A DNA stretch of 64,000 nt. Source: Bin87 sp963665395 (GTDB lineage: Bacteria; Chloroflexota; Dehalococcoidia; Lucifugimonadales; UBA3495). A program made the position numbers and the translations under genes. Of the stretch, positions 17,015 through 25,933 are shown one piece after another. The notes under the pieces were generated by a model. It saw nothing but the letters and a program-made list of their open reading frames with translations, was not told the origin of the DNA and searched no databases. Every line of letters starts with the position of its first letter. The stretch's first letter is position 1. The stretch is from contig OY762251.1 of NCBI GenBank assembly GCA_963665395.2, forward strand, positions 1,302,001 through 1,366,000. Direction: 5' to 3'.

Positions 17015-18079
17015 TTACAGGTTCATCTGGGGAACCAGGTAATCTTCCATCTTGTTGTAGATTTGCAGCCGGCTGCGCTGGGCGTCCAGCACCACCAGGC
17101 GGCCGCTGCCTTCGTCGAAATGCACGTCGGTGGGCAGGGCGAACCGCCATTCCGACTCGGTGGTGGGAACTTCCCGACGGCGCTTGAGGTAGTCGGCGTT
17201 GGCGACCACGGTCATGTCCGCCCACTTGCTCAGCCACTGGGCATCGCCGATGAGGGAGATGATGAAGTTGCCTTCCTTGTCGAAGACGTGGACGCGGCCC
17301 GGGTGCATCCCGTTGTCGCTCCAGTCGGCCACGTACACGTCGCCCTGGGGGTCGATGGTCACCTGGACGGGGAGGTGCATCTGGCCGCGCTTGGCGCCCG
17401 GCTCGCCGAACTGCATCAGCCATTGGCCGTCGGCGGTGAACTTCTGCACCCGATGGTTGCGGTGGTCGGCCACGTACACTGAGCCGTCGTTCTGATCAAC
17501 GGTGATGCCCCAGGGGGAGTTGAACTGGCCGTTGCCGTCGCCCAGGGAGCCCCAGCTGATGACGTGCTGGCCGTCGGCGGTGAACTTGCGGACTTCGTGG
17601 CTGCGCCCGTCGGTGAGGTAAAGGTTGCCGTCGGCGTCAACGGCCAGGCTGGAGGTGCCGTGTTCCTTGCCGTCGTCGGTGGGAACGGCGCTCCATCGCT
17701 TGATGAAGGTTCCGTCCTTTTCGAACTCGGAAACCGTGTTCATCCACTCGTCGGCGACGTAGATGTGTCCGTTGGGGGCGAGCACCATGCCGGAGGGCCA
17801 GATGAACTCGCCTTCCCGGTCGCCGTACTTGCCGAACTCGCCGGTGAATTCCTCGTCGCCCTCTTTGTCGCCCAGGTCAATGATGCTGACCCGCGCGCCG
17901 TAGGCCAAACGGTTCCAGGGCACGTTGGAAATGCCCTCAATGCCCCGGTTCAGCACGTACACCGTGTTGCCTTCAAAGGCCATGGCTGTGGGCTGGCTGA
18001 AGCCCATGCCCGAGGCGGCGCCCCGGCCTACCGAGTGGCTGTAGTCGTACACCCGGCCTTTTGCGATCTGCGTAAGCAT
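17015..18079 (-). CDS. NHL-repeat six-bladed beta-propeller protein
   Basis: 354 aa. At least five NHL-type blades are seen, with the repeated signature GQFNSPWGITVDQNDGSVYV, ADHRNHRVQKFTADGQ, and DPQGDVYVADWSDNGMHPGR. No signal peptide is visible at the N-terminus (MLTQIAKGRVYDYSHSVGRG), so location is uncertain. Such propellers serve as binding scaffolds or as lyase/hydrolase domains such as peptidyl-alpha-hydroxyglycine lyase; no catalytic set can be assigned here. The spacing to the 117-aa gene is short (63 bases, mostly palindrome). A ribosome site (GCAGGTAG) precedes the ATG. Confidence 0.82.
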   Translation of the reverse strand: MLTQIAKGRVYDYSHSVGRGAASGMGFSQPTAMAFEGNTVYVLNRGIEGISNVPWNRLAYGARVSIIDLGDKEGDEEFTGEFGKYGDREGEFIWPSGMVLAPNGHIYVADEWMNTVSEFEKDGTFIKRWSAVPTDDGKEHGTSSLAVDADGNLYLTDGRSHEVRKFTADGQHVISWGSLGDGNGQFNSPWGITVDQNDGSVYVADHRNHRVQKFTADGQWLMQFGEPGAKRGQMHLPVQVTIDPQGDVYVADWSDNGMHPGRVHVFDKEGNFIISLIGDAQWLSKWADMTVVANADYLKRRREVPTTESEWRFALPTDVHFDEGSGRLVVLDAQRSRLQIYNKMEDYLVPQMNL

Positions 18080-18154
18080 AGTTTCTACCTGCTTGCTGCC
18101 TGTGTGTCTTGCTCAAAACTGCGGGTTCATGGTGTGTACCCGCTTTTCTCAAAC

Positions 18155-18247
18155 TGTCATTGCGAGCGCAGCGCGGCAATCTCGTCGCTGGAGGAGACTC
18201 CGCCCAGCCGACGGGATTGCCACGTCGCTTCGCTCCTCGCAATGACA
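18155..18247 (-). repeat. X/Y palindromic element, copy 4 (X1 right)
   Basis: TGTCATTGCGAGCGCAGCG at left (Y arm) and CGTCGCTTCGCTCCTCGCAA at right (X arm). Confidence 0.85.
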
Positions 18248-18267
18248 AACTGGATACCTATGAATAT

Positions 18268-18297
18268 GGGGCCAGCAGATTTGCACCCACTGGCCCC
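18268..18297. terminator. Possible terminator hairpin after DUF1501 gene
   Basis: GGGGCCAG and CTGGCCCC form an 8-bp stem with a 14-base loop, 79 bases downstream of the DUF1501 stop. No T-run. Confidence 0.3.
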
Positions 18298-18375
18298 GGC
18301 CTTTTCTGCCAATCAGCGCATCCCGCGCGTCCTTGAACCAAGGAACGGGGACCAGGGAACGGAACCCGTCGCCGG

Positions 18376-19503
18376 TTAGACGAACGCGACCTTCTCGAAC
18401 TGCCCGCCCACGATGGGGTTGGCGTCCAGGCCCATCCAGTTTTCCAGGATGGTGGAATAGACGCCGCGGAAGTCGGTGTTGGGAACCAGGTCGCCCTGTT
18501 CCAGGTCCTCGGGCTTGGAGGACGGGTATTCGCCGTACTCGCCACCCTGGATCGGGTCGCCCATCATCAGCACGAGGCCGGCGGCACCGTGGTCGGTGCC
18601 GCTGCCGTTGTCGTGGACGCGGCGGCCGAACTCGGAGAACATAATCATGATGACGTTGTCGGCGGCGTCGTTCTCGCGCAGGTCGTCGAAGAAGCTGGAG
18701 ACGGCGGCGGAAACGTCGCGCCACAGGCCGTCGTGCATCCCGACCTGGTTGGAGTGGCTGTCAAAGCTGCCATGGTCGCAGTAGAGCACGCGGGTGCCCA
18801 GGTTGGCCTGGTGCACCTGGGAGATGCCCTTGAGCTTGCGGGCGATGGGGGTGTCGGGATACTCAACGGAGCTGTTGTACATCTCCGGCGCGACCTTCAG
18901 GATGTCGGCGGCCTTCAGGCCGTCCAGGCCGGTCTGGCCCAGATAGTCCATGACGAAGCCGCTGCCGATGGTGGGGGAGTACAGGCGGGTGAAGCGGTCA
19001 ATGATCTTGTCCCGCTGCATCTCTTCCTGGATGCTGGTGAGCATACCGAAGTTTTCCAGGTCGTCCACGCAGGCCACGGGGACGCCGGGGAGCGCCAGGG
19101 CGCGGGGCAGGCTCGGCCCGAAGCTGACGGCGGAGACCACGTTTTCCTTGTTGGGGTCAATGTCGCGGGTGGCGCGGCCCAGCCAGCCCTCGGTGCCCAG
19201 GGAGTCCGGCTCGCAGGTGTGCCAGATGTCCATGCTGCGGAAGTGGCTGCGGGGGCTGTTGGCATAGCCGACGCCGTGGATGATGGCCATGTCGCCGCTG
19301 TCCCAGAACCGGCGCAGGGGGGCCAATTCGGGATGGAAGCCGATGCTGTCGTTCAGCTTGATGATGCGTTCATCGGGCACGCCCACCACGGGCCGCTTTT
19401 CGCGGTACAGCGGTTCGGCGTGGGGGATCACGGTGTTCATGTAGTCGTTGCCGCCGGTGAGCTGCAACACCACCAGAACCGGATCTTTCTTGGTAGAGGT
19501 CAT
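18376..19503 (-). CDS. DUF1501 family protein
   Basis: 375 aa. VLVVLQLTGGNDYMNTVIPH at the start, YANSPRSHFRSMDIWHTCEP, the CDHGSFDSHSNQ segment and MFSEFGRRVHDNGSGTDHG define DUF1501, an alkaline-phosphatase-like fold with putative metal ligands (Asp/His clusters). Most relatives are Tat-exported; no Tat signal is present here, so the protein may be cytoplasmic or its leader is missing. DUF1501 genes are usually paired with DUF1800, as here (gene 114 bases upstream on the same strand). Biochemical function of the pair is not established. Confidence 0.87.
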   Translation of the reverse strand: MTSTKKDPVLVVLQLTGGNDYMNTVIPHAEPLYREKRPVVGVPDERIIKLNDSIGFHPELAPLRRFWDSGDMAIIHGVGYANSPRSHFRSMDIWHTCEPDSLGTEGWLGRATRDIDPNKENVVSAVSFGPSLPRALALPGVPVACVDDLENFGMLTSIQEEMQRDKIIDRFTRLYSPTIGSGFVMDYLGQTGLDGLKAADILKVAPEMYNSSVEYPDTPIARKLKGISQVHQANLGTRVLYCDHGSFDSHSNQVGMHDGLWRDVSAAVSSFFDDLRENDAADNVIMIMFSEFGRRVHDNGSGTDHGAAGLVLMMGDPIQGGEYGEYPSSKPEDLEQGDLVPNTDFRGVYSTILENWMGLDANPIVGGQFEKVAFV

Positions 19504-19569
19504 TTTGCTTGCTCCTGTGGTTATTGTCGTTCCGCTACAGGATGTTGGTTGCGGCGATGCCTTCTAATC

Positions 19570-19596
19570 CGTCATTCCGGCGAAAGCCGGAATCCA
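19570..19596. repeat. Single CATTCCGGC-type REP hairpin
   Basis: CGTCATTCCGGC-GAAA-GCCGGAATCCA. Located in the gap between the DUF1800 and DUF1501 genes. Confidence 0.75.
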
Positions 19597-19617
19597 AGCA
19601 TCGCCGCGACTGTCACA

Positions 19618-21021
19618 TCAGGCGTACTGGTAGTCGCGCAGCGAAACGATGAGCTGCAGCATTTCGGAAATGCGCTCTTCGGATGCGCTCACGTCGGCGT
19701 CGGTAGCCCAGGAAACGTTGCCGGTAGCCTCGGCGTGGGTCACCAGCTCCTGCCGGGTATCCGCGTCCACTTCCAGCGGCCCCATGAGGTCCAGGCAGTT
19801 GTCCACCATCTGGGCGGCGGACAGATCGCCCTGGGACTGCATCCGGTTGATCATGGAGCGGATGCCGGGACGGTTCACGTCGCTTACCATGTCGGCGGTG
19901 AAGTTAATGCGGCGCATCAGGGAGCCGCTGTTGATCCACTCCACGCCGGTGTGCCAGCCTTCCACGCTGGGGGGGTTGAGCAGGTCCTGGCCCATGTAGG
20001 TGGGCTGGCGGGCCATTTCGCCCAGGCCGGGGCCGGGGAACTCGAAGCCGCCGACCAGCCGCAGGGTGCCTACCACCACTTCGGCGGGGCTCTTGAGGCG
20101 GGCGTAGCGGGCGTTCTTGAAGAAGTCGCTGTTGAACAGGACGCGGAGCGTGGCCGTCATGTCGCAGCCGGAGTCGACGAAGGCGTCGGCCAGCAGGTCG
20201 ATGGCGTCCTCGTCATTGGGCGGGGTCACCTGCCAGGCCGGGACCTGGGCCTCGTCGGCGACGAAGAAGTTGTACAGGTGGCGGGCGATGAAGGTGGCCG
20301 TGGCCGGATGCTCGCAGACGATGTTGATGATGTCTTCGCCGTTGAAGTTGCCGGTCTCGCCGAGGAAGGTCTTGTCCCCGTCGTCGTGGTCTTCAGGGAG
20401 GTACTGGAACTGCCAGTCGTGGCGTCCGATGGGGCCGCGGGGCAGCTTGGGCTCGAAGGTCCAGCCGGTGAAGGCCCGGGAGGCTTCGCGCACGTCAACC
20501 TCGGTGTAGGTGCCGACGCCCATGCTGAACAGTTCCAGCAGTTCGCGGCCCCAGTTCTCGTTGACGGCGTCGGCATGGTTCTCGAAGTTGTCCAGCCAGT
20601 AGATCATCGCCGGGTTCCTGGCGATCTCTAGCAGGAGCTCCTTGTAGTTGCCCATACCCTTCTCGCGGAAGAGGGCGACCATACGGGTGATTTCGTCGTA
20701 GTGGTCAACTTTGGACACGCCGGTGGCAAAAATCTGGTGCCAGAACAACGCCATTTTCTCTTCCAGCGGCCGCTTGGTGTTGATCATGAAGTGCAGCCAT
20801 TCGGCGGAGCCCATGCCCTGGATGGTGCCCGGGCGCCAGCACCAGGGCTGGTAGCGGATTAGTTCGTAGCGGTCAATGGCCGGCTGGCGCTCGGGGTTCA
20901 GCAGCTCCTCAACGGTGGCTTCGTACCCCTGGGCGGCGCGGGCTTCCAGCTCTTCGCGGGACGCCCCGAAACCGGCGCGACGCATCAGATGGGCCATCAA
21001 GGCGATGTCCTGAGATGCCAT
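19618..21021 (-). CDS. DUF1800 family protein
   Basis: 467 aa from the ATG at 21021, which has AGGAGG 7 bases upstream; an ATG six codons earlier is less likely. Family marks: LMRRAGFGASREELEA at the N-terminus, EKMALFWHQIFATG, NENWGRELLELFSMG, ASRAFTGWTF, HPATATFIARHLYNFFV and DLLNPPSVEGWHTG. No signal peptide. Conserved companion of DUF1501; function unknown, often found in large extracellular-protein or cell-surface loci of Planctomycetes and Chloroflexota. Confidence 0.88.
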   Translation of the reverse strand: MASQDIALMAHLMRRAGFGASREELEARAAQGYEATVEELLNPERQPAIDRYELIRYQPWCWRPGTIQGMGSAEWLHFMINTKRPLEEKMALFWHQIFATGVSKVDHYDEITRMVALFREKGMGNYKELLLEIARNPAMIYWLDNFENHADAVNENWGRELLELFSMGVGTYTEVDVREASRAFTGWTFEPKLPRGPIGRHDWQFQYLPEDHDDGDKTFLGETGNFNGEDIINIVCEHPATATFIARHLYNFFVADEAQVPAWQVTPPNDEDAIDLLADAFVDSGCDMTATLRVLFNSDFFKNARYARLKSPAEVVVGTLRLVGGFEFPGPGLGEMARQPTYMGQDLLNPPSVEGWHTGVEWINSGSLMRRINFTADMVSDVNRPGIRSMINRMQSQGDLSAAQMVDNCLDLMGPLEVDADTRQELVTHAEATGNVSWATDADVSASEERISEMLQLIVSLRDYQYA

Positions 21022-21110
21022 CTTTTCGCCTCCTGTCAATGTGTTCGCAGAATTGGCGGGTATTATCTGCTATGCTTTATCCACCTGTCAACGACGCTTC
21101 CCGCTCACGC

Positions 21111-21232
21111 GTACCCACTTTGTCATTGCGAGGAGCGTAGCGACGTGGCAATCTCGACGGGAGAGCGATGTTTGCTCCGGCGACGGGATTGCCACGCTGC
21201 GCTCGCAATGACAGTTTGCGGAAAGTGGGTAC
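21111..21232 (+). repeat. X/Y palindromic element, copy 5, extended arms (X1 left)
   Basis: Core 21121-21213 (TGTCATTGCGAGG ... CTCGCAATGACA), plus outer inverted flanks GTACCCACTT and AAGTGGGTAC. Loop and flanks nearly match copy 8 at 33163-33294. Confidence 0.87.
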
Positions 21233-21289
21233 GCATGAGCGCTTCCCGCTTTCGACCGGCGCGCAATCTGTCCCCGGGAGGCCCACGAA

Positions 21290-21613
21290 ATGACCACTGT
21301 AAAGGCAGAGGTCGCCGAGAAAGTCAAAGCCGCCGTCGCCAAAGTCCTGGCCGACCAGTACGGCGCCGAAGCGGTATTTGACCCTATTGTCGTCGTACCC
21401 AGAGACGACGGCGACGGCGAGATTTACCTCCACGTTTACATCGTATTCGACGAGGGTAAAATCAAAACCGACTCCCGCAGGCGCATCCAATTCCTCCTCC
21501 TATTGGATGAAGAACTAGGCGAAGACATGTCGCCGGCAGTGCTTACCAAATCCTTCATACCCAAATCCGAATGGCCGGAACTTTCCCGGAACCCATATGT
21601 TGTCCCCCGCTAA
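21290..21613 (+). CDS. Small partner protein of a HEPN-like gene (possible antitoxin or nucleotidyltransferase-like)
   Basis: 107 aa, soluble. A helical N-terminus (AEVAEKVKAAVAKVLADQYG) is followed by strand-rich IYLHVYIVFDEGKIKTDS and a C-terminal AVLTKSFIPKSEWPEL. The order helix, two strands with acidic residues, then a short motif loosely recalls MNT-type partners of HEPN proteins, but no clear G-S-x10-D-x-D motif is present, so that is only a possibility. GGAGG precedes the ATG. It overlaps the next gene by 17 bases, which argues for coupled translation as in toxin-antitoxin pairs. Confidence 0.55.
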   Translation: MTTVKAEVAEKVKAAVAKVLADQYGAEAVFDPIVVVPRDDGDGEIYLHVYIVFDEGKIKTDSRRRIQFLLLLDEELGEDMSPAVLTKSFIPKSEWPELSRNPYVVPR

Positions 21614-22085
21614 CCTCATGGCCACGGCGCGGGTACTTTTCAACGCAGCCTCACAGGAAAGTGATCGGGAACAGGCCCAAAGCCATCTGAAACGGGCCGT
21701 CAGCACAGCCTATTACGCAATGTTTCACGCCATTTGCGCCAGCGCCGCGGAGTTGTTGCCAGATGCCAGCGCCGATCCAGCCACCTCTGCCGCCTGGCTG
21801 CAAGCCTACCGAGGGCCGGAGCACACCCACGCCAGGAACCAGTGCCGCAACTCTGGTTTGATGGCTCCGTTCCCAGCGGAGATCAGGGAGTTCGCACGCA
21901 TTTTCGTTGACAACCAGGGTCACCGCAATCAAGCCGACTACAATCCTCTATCCGACTTCGCTTCGTCGGATGTTTCTCAAATCATTGAGGACGCCGAAAA
22001 TGCGATCAATGACTTGTTAACCGCACCGGGATCCACACGCCGCGCTTTCGCCGTCACGGTGCTGCTGAGAAACCGGACCAGTTGA
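21597..22085 (+). CDS. HEPN-like domain protein
   Basis: 162 aa, all helical. HLKRAVSTAYYAMFHAICAS near residues 33-52 is the typical first helix pair of HEPN proteins (A-Y-Y-A-x-F-H). YRGPEHTHARNQCR near 82-95 could supply the R-x-H type residues, and VDNQGHRNQADYNPLSD follows as in nucleotide-binding or ribonuclease HEPN families. It overlaps the preceding small gene, and the pair may be a toxin-antitoxin or stress module. ATG at 21618 is an alternative start. Nothing in it shows which of RNase or scaffold role applies. Confidence 0.55.
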   Translation: MLSPANLMATARVLFNAASQESDREQAQSHLKRAVSTAYYAMFHAICASAAELLPDASADPATSAAWLQAYRGPEHTHARNQCRNSGLMAPFPAEIREFARIFVDNQGHRNQADYNPLSDFASSDVSQIIEDAENAINDLLTAPGSTRRAFAVTVLLRNRTS

Positions 22086-22092
22086 TATTCCC

Positions 22093-22578
22093 ATGCGGTC
22101 CCTCTCGCTAACGACGGCATCATCGTCTCCACCAACCCGCGCATCGAACCCGCCCTCCCTGGGTTGGATGCTGCTGCTGGCGGCGGCGTTGTTCGCCCTG
22201 GTATTGCCCATCGTCGGCCCGCTGGACGACCACCACTTCGCCGAGCGGACGCATACCCACGCGCACATCTATCTGAACGGTCGGCCCGCCGCCCACGGCC
22301 ACGCCTTCGAGAACGGCCGGCGCCACTTGCACCAGCCGGGAGTGAGGACATCCGACGACTCCGCCGCCAACCGCGCCGACGGCGTCCTGTATCTTACACC
22401 GGCCACCGCAAGCCTGATGCTGGCCGTTATGTCCGCTCCATATCACACGGCGCCGGAGGCGCTGCGTCCCCCCACGCCCAAGGCCAAAAACGCAAACCCG
22501 CTGACCCGCTTCACGGAGCAATCCGGCCGACCCGACGGGGCCGTAGCGCCACCGCCGCTGCCGCCTCCCGTCGTCTGA
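22093..22578 (+). CDS. His-rich membrane-anchored or exported protein, unknown
   Basis: 161 aa. A Ser/Thr-rich leader is followed by one hydrophobic helix (about residues 24-42, GWMLLLAAALFALVLPIVG). Next comes a His cluster DDHHFAERTHTHAHIYLNG, then AAHGHAFENGRRHLHQ, which could bind zinc or copper. The end is Pro-rich (APPPLPPPVV). The HAHIYLNG motif reappears as HAHIYMDD in the lipoprotein 92 bases downstream, so the two probably share a ligand or ancestry. It starts 7 bases after the HEPN gene, perhaps in one transcript. Confidence 0.5.
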   Translation: MRSLSLTTASSSPPTRASNPPSLGWMLLLAAALFALVLPIVGPLDDHHFAERTHTHAHIYLNGRPAAHGHAFENGRRHLHQPGVRTSDDSAANRADGVLYLTPATASLMLAVMSAPYHTAPEALRPPTPKAKNANPLTRFTEQSGRPDGAVAPPPLPPPVV

Positions 22579-22669
22579 ATCCTCCCGCGACTGCTTTCCT
22601 TCCCACTCGCTCACGGGCCGCATTGCGCCGGCTAACGGAGCGTTCCAAATCAACCGGAGGATTCTTGCG

Positions 22670-23656
22670 ATGCAGATGTTGCAGCAAATCACACGCCGGC
22701 CGGCGTACCTGCTGGCCGCCGCCATTGCCCTGGCCACGTTGCTCATAACCATGGCGTGCGGCGACAGCAGCGACGGACACGAAAACGAGCGAGCCATCAG
22801 CGATGCTTCCCAATCCCAAGACTACCACGCCCCCGCTTCCGGCCAGAATGTTAAGACCACGGCCACGCCGGCGGACCCCGACCCCGTAGTCATCAACATG
22901 GCCATCGCCGCCCGGGCGAGCAACTTGTCCCGCGACGACTTGCAGGTCAAGAAGGGGGATACCGTCAACATCAACTTCACCGCCGACGAGCCCGGCGAAA
23001 TCCACCTGCACGGCTACGACCTCACCGCCCCGGTGTCTCCCGACAGCCCCGGGACGTTGACCTTCGTAGCCGAAACCGCCGGCGCCTTTGGCATCAACTT
23101 CCACGTGTTCGGCGACGCCGGCGGGGAGAGCGGCGGTTCGCACGGCGGCCATCATCACGGGGCGGGAGTCCTGGATACGGTGGTATCGGAAACGCCGCTG
23201 AGCCTGGCAATCACCGCGGCAGCGGACGCCGAGGGCGGTGTTGACGTCCATATCGTCACGGAGGGGTTCCGGTTCGCGCCGGATCTGGTGGACCAGGCCC
23301 ATACGCCGGGAGCCGGACACGCTCACATCTACATGGACGACGTGAAACTCGGCCGGGTTTTTGAAGCGGATTACCATATCGAGAGCGCGCCGCCGGGCGA
23401 GCGCGAAATCCGCGTTTCGCTCAATACCAACGACCACAGCGAGTTGGTGTATGACGGCAGGAAGCTGGAGGCGACGGTTATCGTGAACGTGCCGGACGTG
23501 GGACAGAGCCAGGGCGACTCGGATTCCGACGGCCAGGGCCATGACCACGGCGGCCAGGACGGCGACGGCGCTAACCACCACCACGGCCAGGATAGCGACG
23601 GCGGCCCGAAGATAATCGCCGAAGTCCACCTGGGCAACCTGGAAGTGTATCCGTGA
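22670..23656 (+). CDS. His-rich lipoprotein with cupredoxin-like domain
   Basis: 328 aa. The N-terminus is a lipoprotein signal (ALATLLITMAC, lipobox Cys near residue 29), so it is exported and lipid-anchored. Residues about 70-160 form a cupredoxin-like beta-sandwich: LQVKKGDTVNINFTADEPG, EIHLHGYDL, GAFGINFHVFGD. A His cluster follows (GSHGGHHHGAG). A second beta domain has GHAHIYMDDVKLGRV and ADYHIESAPPGEREIRV. The tail is Asp/His-rich (GHDHGGQDGDGANHHHG). Likely periplasmic or surface copper or zinc binding; the exact metal is not decidable. GGAGG precedes the ATG. Confidence 0.7.
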   Translation: MQMLQQITRRPAYLLAAAIALATLLITMACGDSSDGHENERAISDASQSQDYHAPASGQNVKTTATPADPDPVVINMAIAARASNLSRDDLQVKKGDTVNINFTADEPGEIHLHGYDLTAPVSPDSPGTLTFVAETAGAFGINFHVFGDAGGESGGSHGGHHHGAGVLDTVVSETPLSLAITAAADAEGGVDVHIVTEGFRFAPDLVDQAHTPGAGHAHIYMDDVKLGRVFEADYHIESAPPGEREIRVSLNTNDHSELVYDGRKLEATVIVNVPDVGQSQGDSDSDGQGHDHGGQDGDGANHHHGQDSDGGPKIIAEVHLGNLEVYP

Positions 23657-23662
23657 AAACCC

Positions 23663-23690
23663 GTAGGGGCGAATAATTATTCGCCCCTAC
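23663..23690. repeat. Perfect 28-bp palindrome, second identical copy
   Basis: Begins 7 bases after the stop codon of the His-rich lipoprotein gene. Same sequence as 14943-14970. Confidence 0.85.
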
Positions 23691-23720
23691 ACGTTCAACC
23701 GAAAGAAAAGCCGTCCTGCT

Positions 23721-24857
23721 CTACCGCTGTTCAAGCGGCACGTACTCCCGGTCCATGGGGCCGACGTAGTGCAGGCGGGGGCGGAGCAGGATGTTGTTTT
23801 CGTACTGCTCGATGCACTGGGCCGACCAGCCGGGGACGCGGCCCAGGGCGAAGATGGGGATGAACAGGTCGGAGGGGATGCCCAGCAGGTGGTAGATGGA
23901 GCCGGCGTAGAAGTCCACGTTGACGTAGATGCCCCGGTCGCGGTAGGGGGCCATAACGTCCTCGGACAGGTGGGTGAGGATCTGGAACCAGCGGGGGTCG
24001 CCGCGCTTTTCGCCCAGGGCCTGGGAGCGGTCGCGCAGGTGGCGGGCGCGAGGGTCTTCGGCTTTGTACACGCGATGGCCGAAGCCCATGATGCGCTCGC
24101 GGTTGTTGAGCTTGTTGCGGGCGTATTCCTCGGCGTTTTCGGGGTTGCCGATTTCCAGGGACATCTTCATCACTTCTTCGGCGGCGCCGCCGTGGGCCGG
24201 CCCCTTCAGCGTGCCCACCGCGCCGGAGACGGCGGCGTGCAGCGTGGAGTTGGTGGACGCAGACACGCGGGCCGCGAAGGACGAGGCGTTGACGCCGTGC
24301 TCGGCGTGGAGAATGAAGTCCACATCCATCAGGGAGACGGTCTCGTCGTCGGGAACCTCGTCGAACAGCATATAGAGGAAGTTGCCGGCATGATTGAGGT
24401 CGGGGTTGGGCGCCACCGGCTCCAGGCCGGTGCGAATGCGGTGATGGGCCGTGACGATGGTGGGAGCCTGGGCGGTGAGGCGCAGGGCCTTGCGGACGTT
24501 GGCCTCCCGGGAGTTGTCCTCGGACTCCTCGTCAAAGGCGGCCAGGCCGATCATGGCGGTCTGCAAGACGTCCATGGGGTGGGCGCCTTTCACGGCGTCG
24601 ATGACGGTGATGATTTCGTTGGGGATGCGCCGGTTGGCCCGCAGGTAGCCGTCCATCTCGGCCAGTTGCTCCCGGTTGGGCAGCTCGCCGTAGAGCACGA
24701 GGTGGATAATCTCCTCGAAGGTGGACCTTTCGGCCAGGTCGTGGATGTCGTAGCCACGATAAAGGAGCTTACCGATGTCGCCGTCGATGAAACTGGACTC
24801 GGTGGTGTCCATGTACACGTTCATCAAACCGCGGTGAATTTCGGGCTGGTCGGCCAT
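23721..24857 (-). CDS. Citrate synthase
   Basis: 378 aa, the short type II/Gram-positive-like form. Condenses oxaloacetate with acetyl-CoA at the entry of the TCA cycle. Catalytic residues lie in HAEHGVNASSFAAR (His), GFGHRVYKAEDPRA (His and the substrate Arg) and VNVDFYAGSIY (Asp). GPAHGGAAEEVMKM is the conserved helix turn. AAGGAGG precedes the ATG by 6 bases. A 2-methylcitrate synthase cannot be excluded by sequence alone, but no prp genes are nearby. It stands alone, converging with the His-rich lipoprotein gene. Confidence 0.93.
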   Translation of the reverse strand: MADQPEIHRGLMNVYMDTTESSFIDGDIGKLLYRGYDIHDLAERSTFEEIIHLVLYGELPNREQLAEMDGYLRANRRIPNEIITVIDAVKGAHPMDVLQTAMIGLAAFDEESEDNSREANVRKALRLTAQAPTIVTAHHRIRTGLEPVAPNPDLNHAGNFLYMLFDEVPDDETVSLMDVDFILHAEHGVNASSFAARVSASTNSTLHAAVSGAVGTLKGPAHGGAAEEVMKMSLEIGNPENAEEYARNKLNNRERIMGFGHRVYKAEDPRARHLRDRSQALGEKRGDPRWFQILTHLSEDVMAPYRDRGIYVNVDFYAGSIYHLLGIPSDLFIPIFALGRVPGWSAQCIEQYENNILLRPRLHYVGPMDREYVPLEQR

Positions 24858-25004
24858 CAGTTTCCTCCTTGATTAGGGGCTTTCACCCCGCTAACGCCGG
24901 CAGGATTCGACCCTGTTCCGGCGGAAGATTATGCTAGCATCGGGTTCGGCGGAGTGTCAACCGAAAACAGCCTGCGCGCAGCTCCCACCAAACCGGCGGT
25001 TACC

Positions 25005-25922
25005 ATGCAATACGGCGTCATCCTGCCCAACGTTGGCCCCCTGGCTCACATCGAATCCTTGGCGACAATCGCCCGGCGGGCCGAGGAGTTGGGCTACGAC
25101 GGTATCTTTCTCAGCGACCACGTCGTCGTACCGGACGGGCTGCGTTCCGCTTATCCCTACCGCAGCGACGGCCGCTTTCCGCTGACCGCCGCCGACCGCA
25201 TCCTGGAACCCATCGTTACGCTGTCCTACCTGGCGGCCGCGACCCGGCGCATCCGCCTGGGTTTCAGCGTCCTGGTTCTGCCCTACCGCCATCCCGCGCT
25301 CAACGCCAAAATGCTGGGGACGCTGGACGTGGTTTCCAACGGACGCCTCATCGCCGGCGTCGGCGTGGGCTGGATGGCCGAGGAGTTCGCCGCGCTGGGC
25401 GCCGATTTTCCCGACCGGGGCGCCGTCACTGACGAGCACATCGCTATCCTCCGCGCCTTCTGGACGGGCGGAACCTCCGAGTTGCGCGACACCCGCTACG
25501 GTGTCGCCGGCCGGCGGATGGAACCCGCGCCCATCCAGCAGCCCCATCCGCCCATCTGGACGGGCGGAACCAGCCCGCCGGCCTTGCGCCGCGCCGCAAG
25601 GCTCGCCGACGGCTGGCACGGCGTCCGCCAGTCGCCGGATGACGTGGCCGGCGTGGTGGCCCGCATCGCCGAGCTGCGTTCCGCCGCCGGCAACGACAGG
25701 GATGGGTTCACCATCTCCCTCCGCGCCGGCCTGGACATCACCGACGCGCCGCTGACCGGAGCAGAACGCACGCCCTTGCGTGGTTCGCCGGAGCAAATCG
25801 CCGCCGACCGGGACGCCTATGCTCACGCCGGGCTGGACTACCTGGTGGTGGAACCCCGCGCCGCCGCGCCGGAGCAGTTGATCGCCCAACTGGAACGCTT
25901 CGCCGATATGCCCCGATCTTGA
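25005..25922 (+). CDS. LLM class (luciferase-like) flavin-dependent oxidoreductase, probably F420-type
   Basis: 305 aa from the ATG at 25005; a GTG at 24954 would add 17 residues. TIM-barrel signatures: AEELGYDGIFLSDHVVVPDG, TRRIRLGFSVLVLPYRHPAL, NGRLIAGVGVGWMAEEFAAL and IWTGGTSPPALRRAARLADG. These proteins use F420 or FMN to reduce or oxygenate substrates; the probable F420 use is inferred from the subgroup, and no F420 biosynthesis gene is present. Divergent from citrate synthase; an X/Y repeat follows the stop. Confidence 0.85.
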   Translation: MQYGVILPNVGPLAHIESLATIARRAEELGYDGIFLSDHVVVPDGLRSAYPYRSDGRFPLTAADRILEPIVTLSYLAAATRRIRLGFSVLVLPYRHPALNAKMLGTLDVVSNGRLIAGVGVGWMAEEFAALGADFPDRGAVTDEHIAILRAFWTGGTSELRDTRYGVAGRRMEPAPIQQPHPPIWTGGTSPPALRRAARLADGWHGVRQSPDDVAGVVARIAELRSAAGNDRDGFTISLRAGLDITDAPLTGAERTPLRGSPEQIAADRDAYAHAGLDYLVVEPRAAAPEQLIAQLERFADMPRS

Positions 25923-25933
25923 CCGGGTTCACC

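Noticed and set aside
18589..20631. 680-codon + strand frame across DUF1501/DUF1800
   Set aside because: Runs antisense to two well-supported genes and shows valine/glycine/alanine-rich shadow composition.
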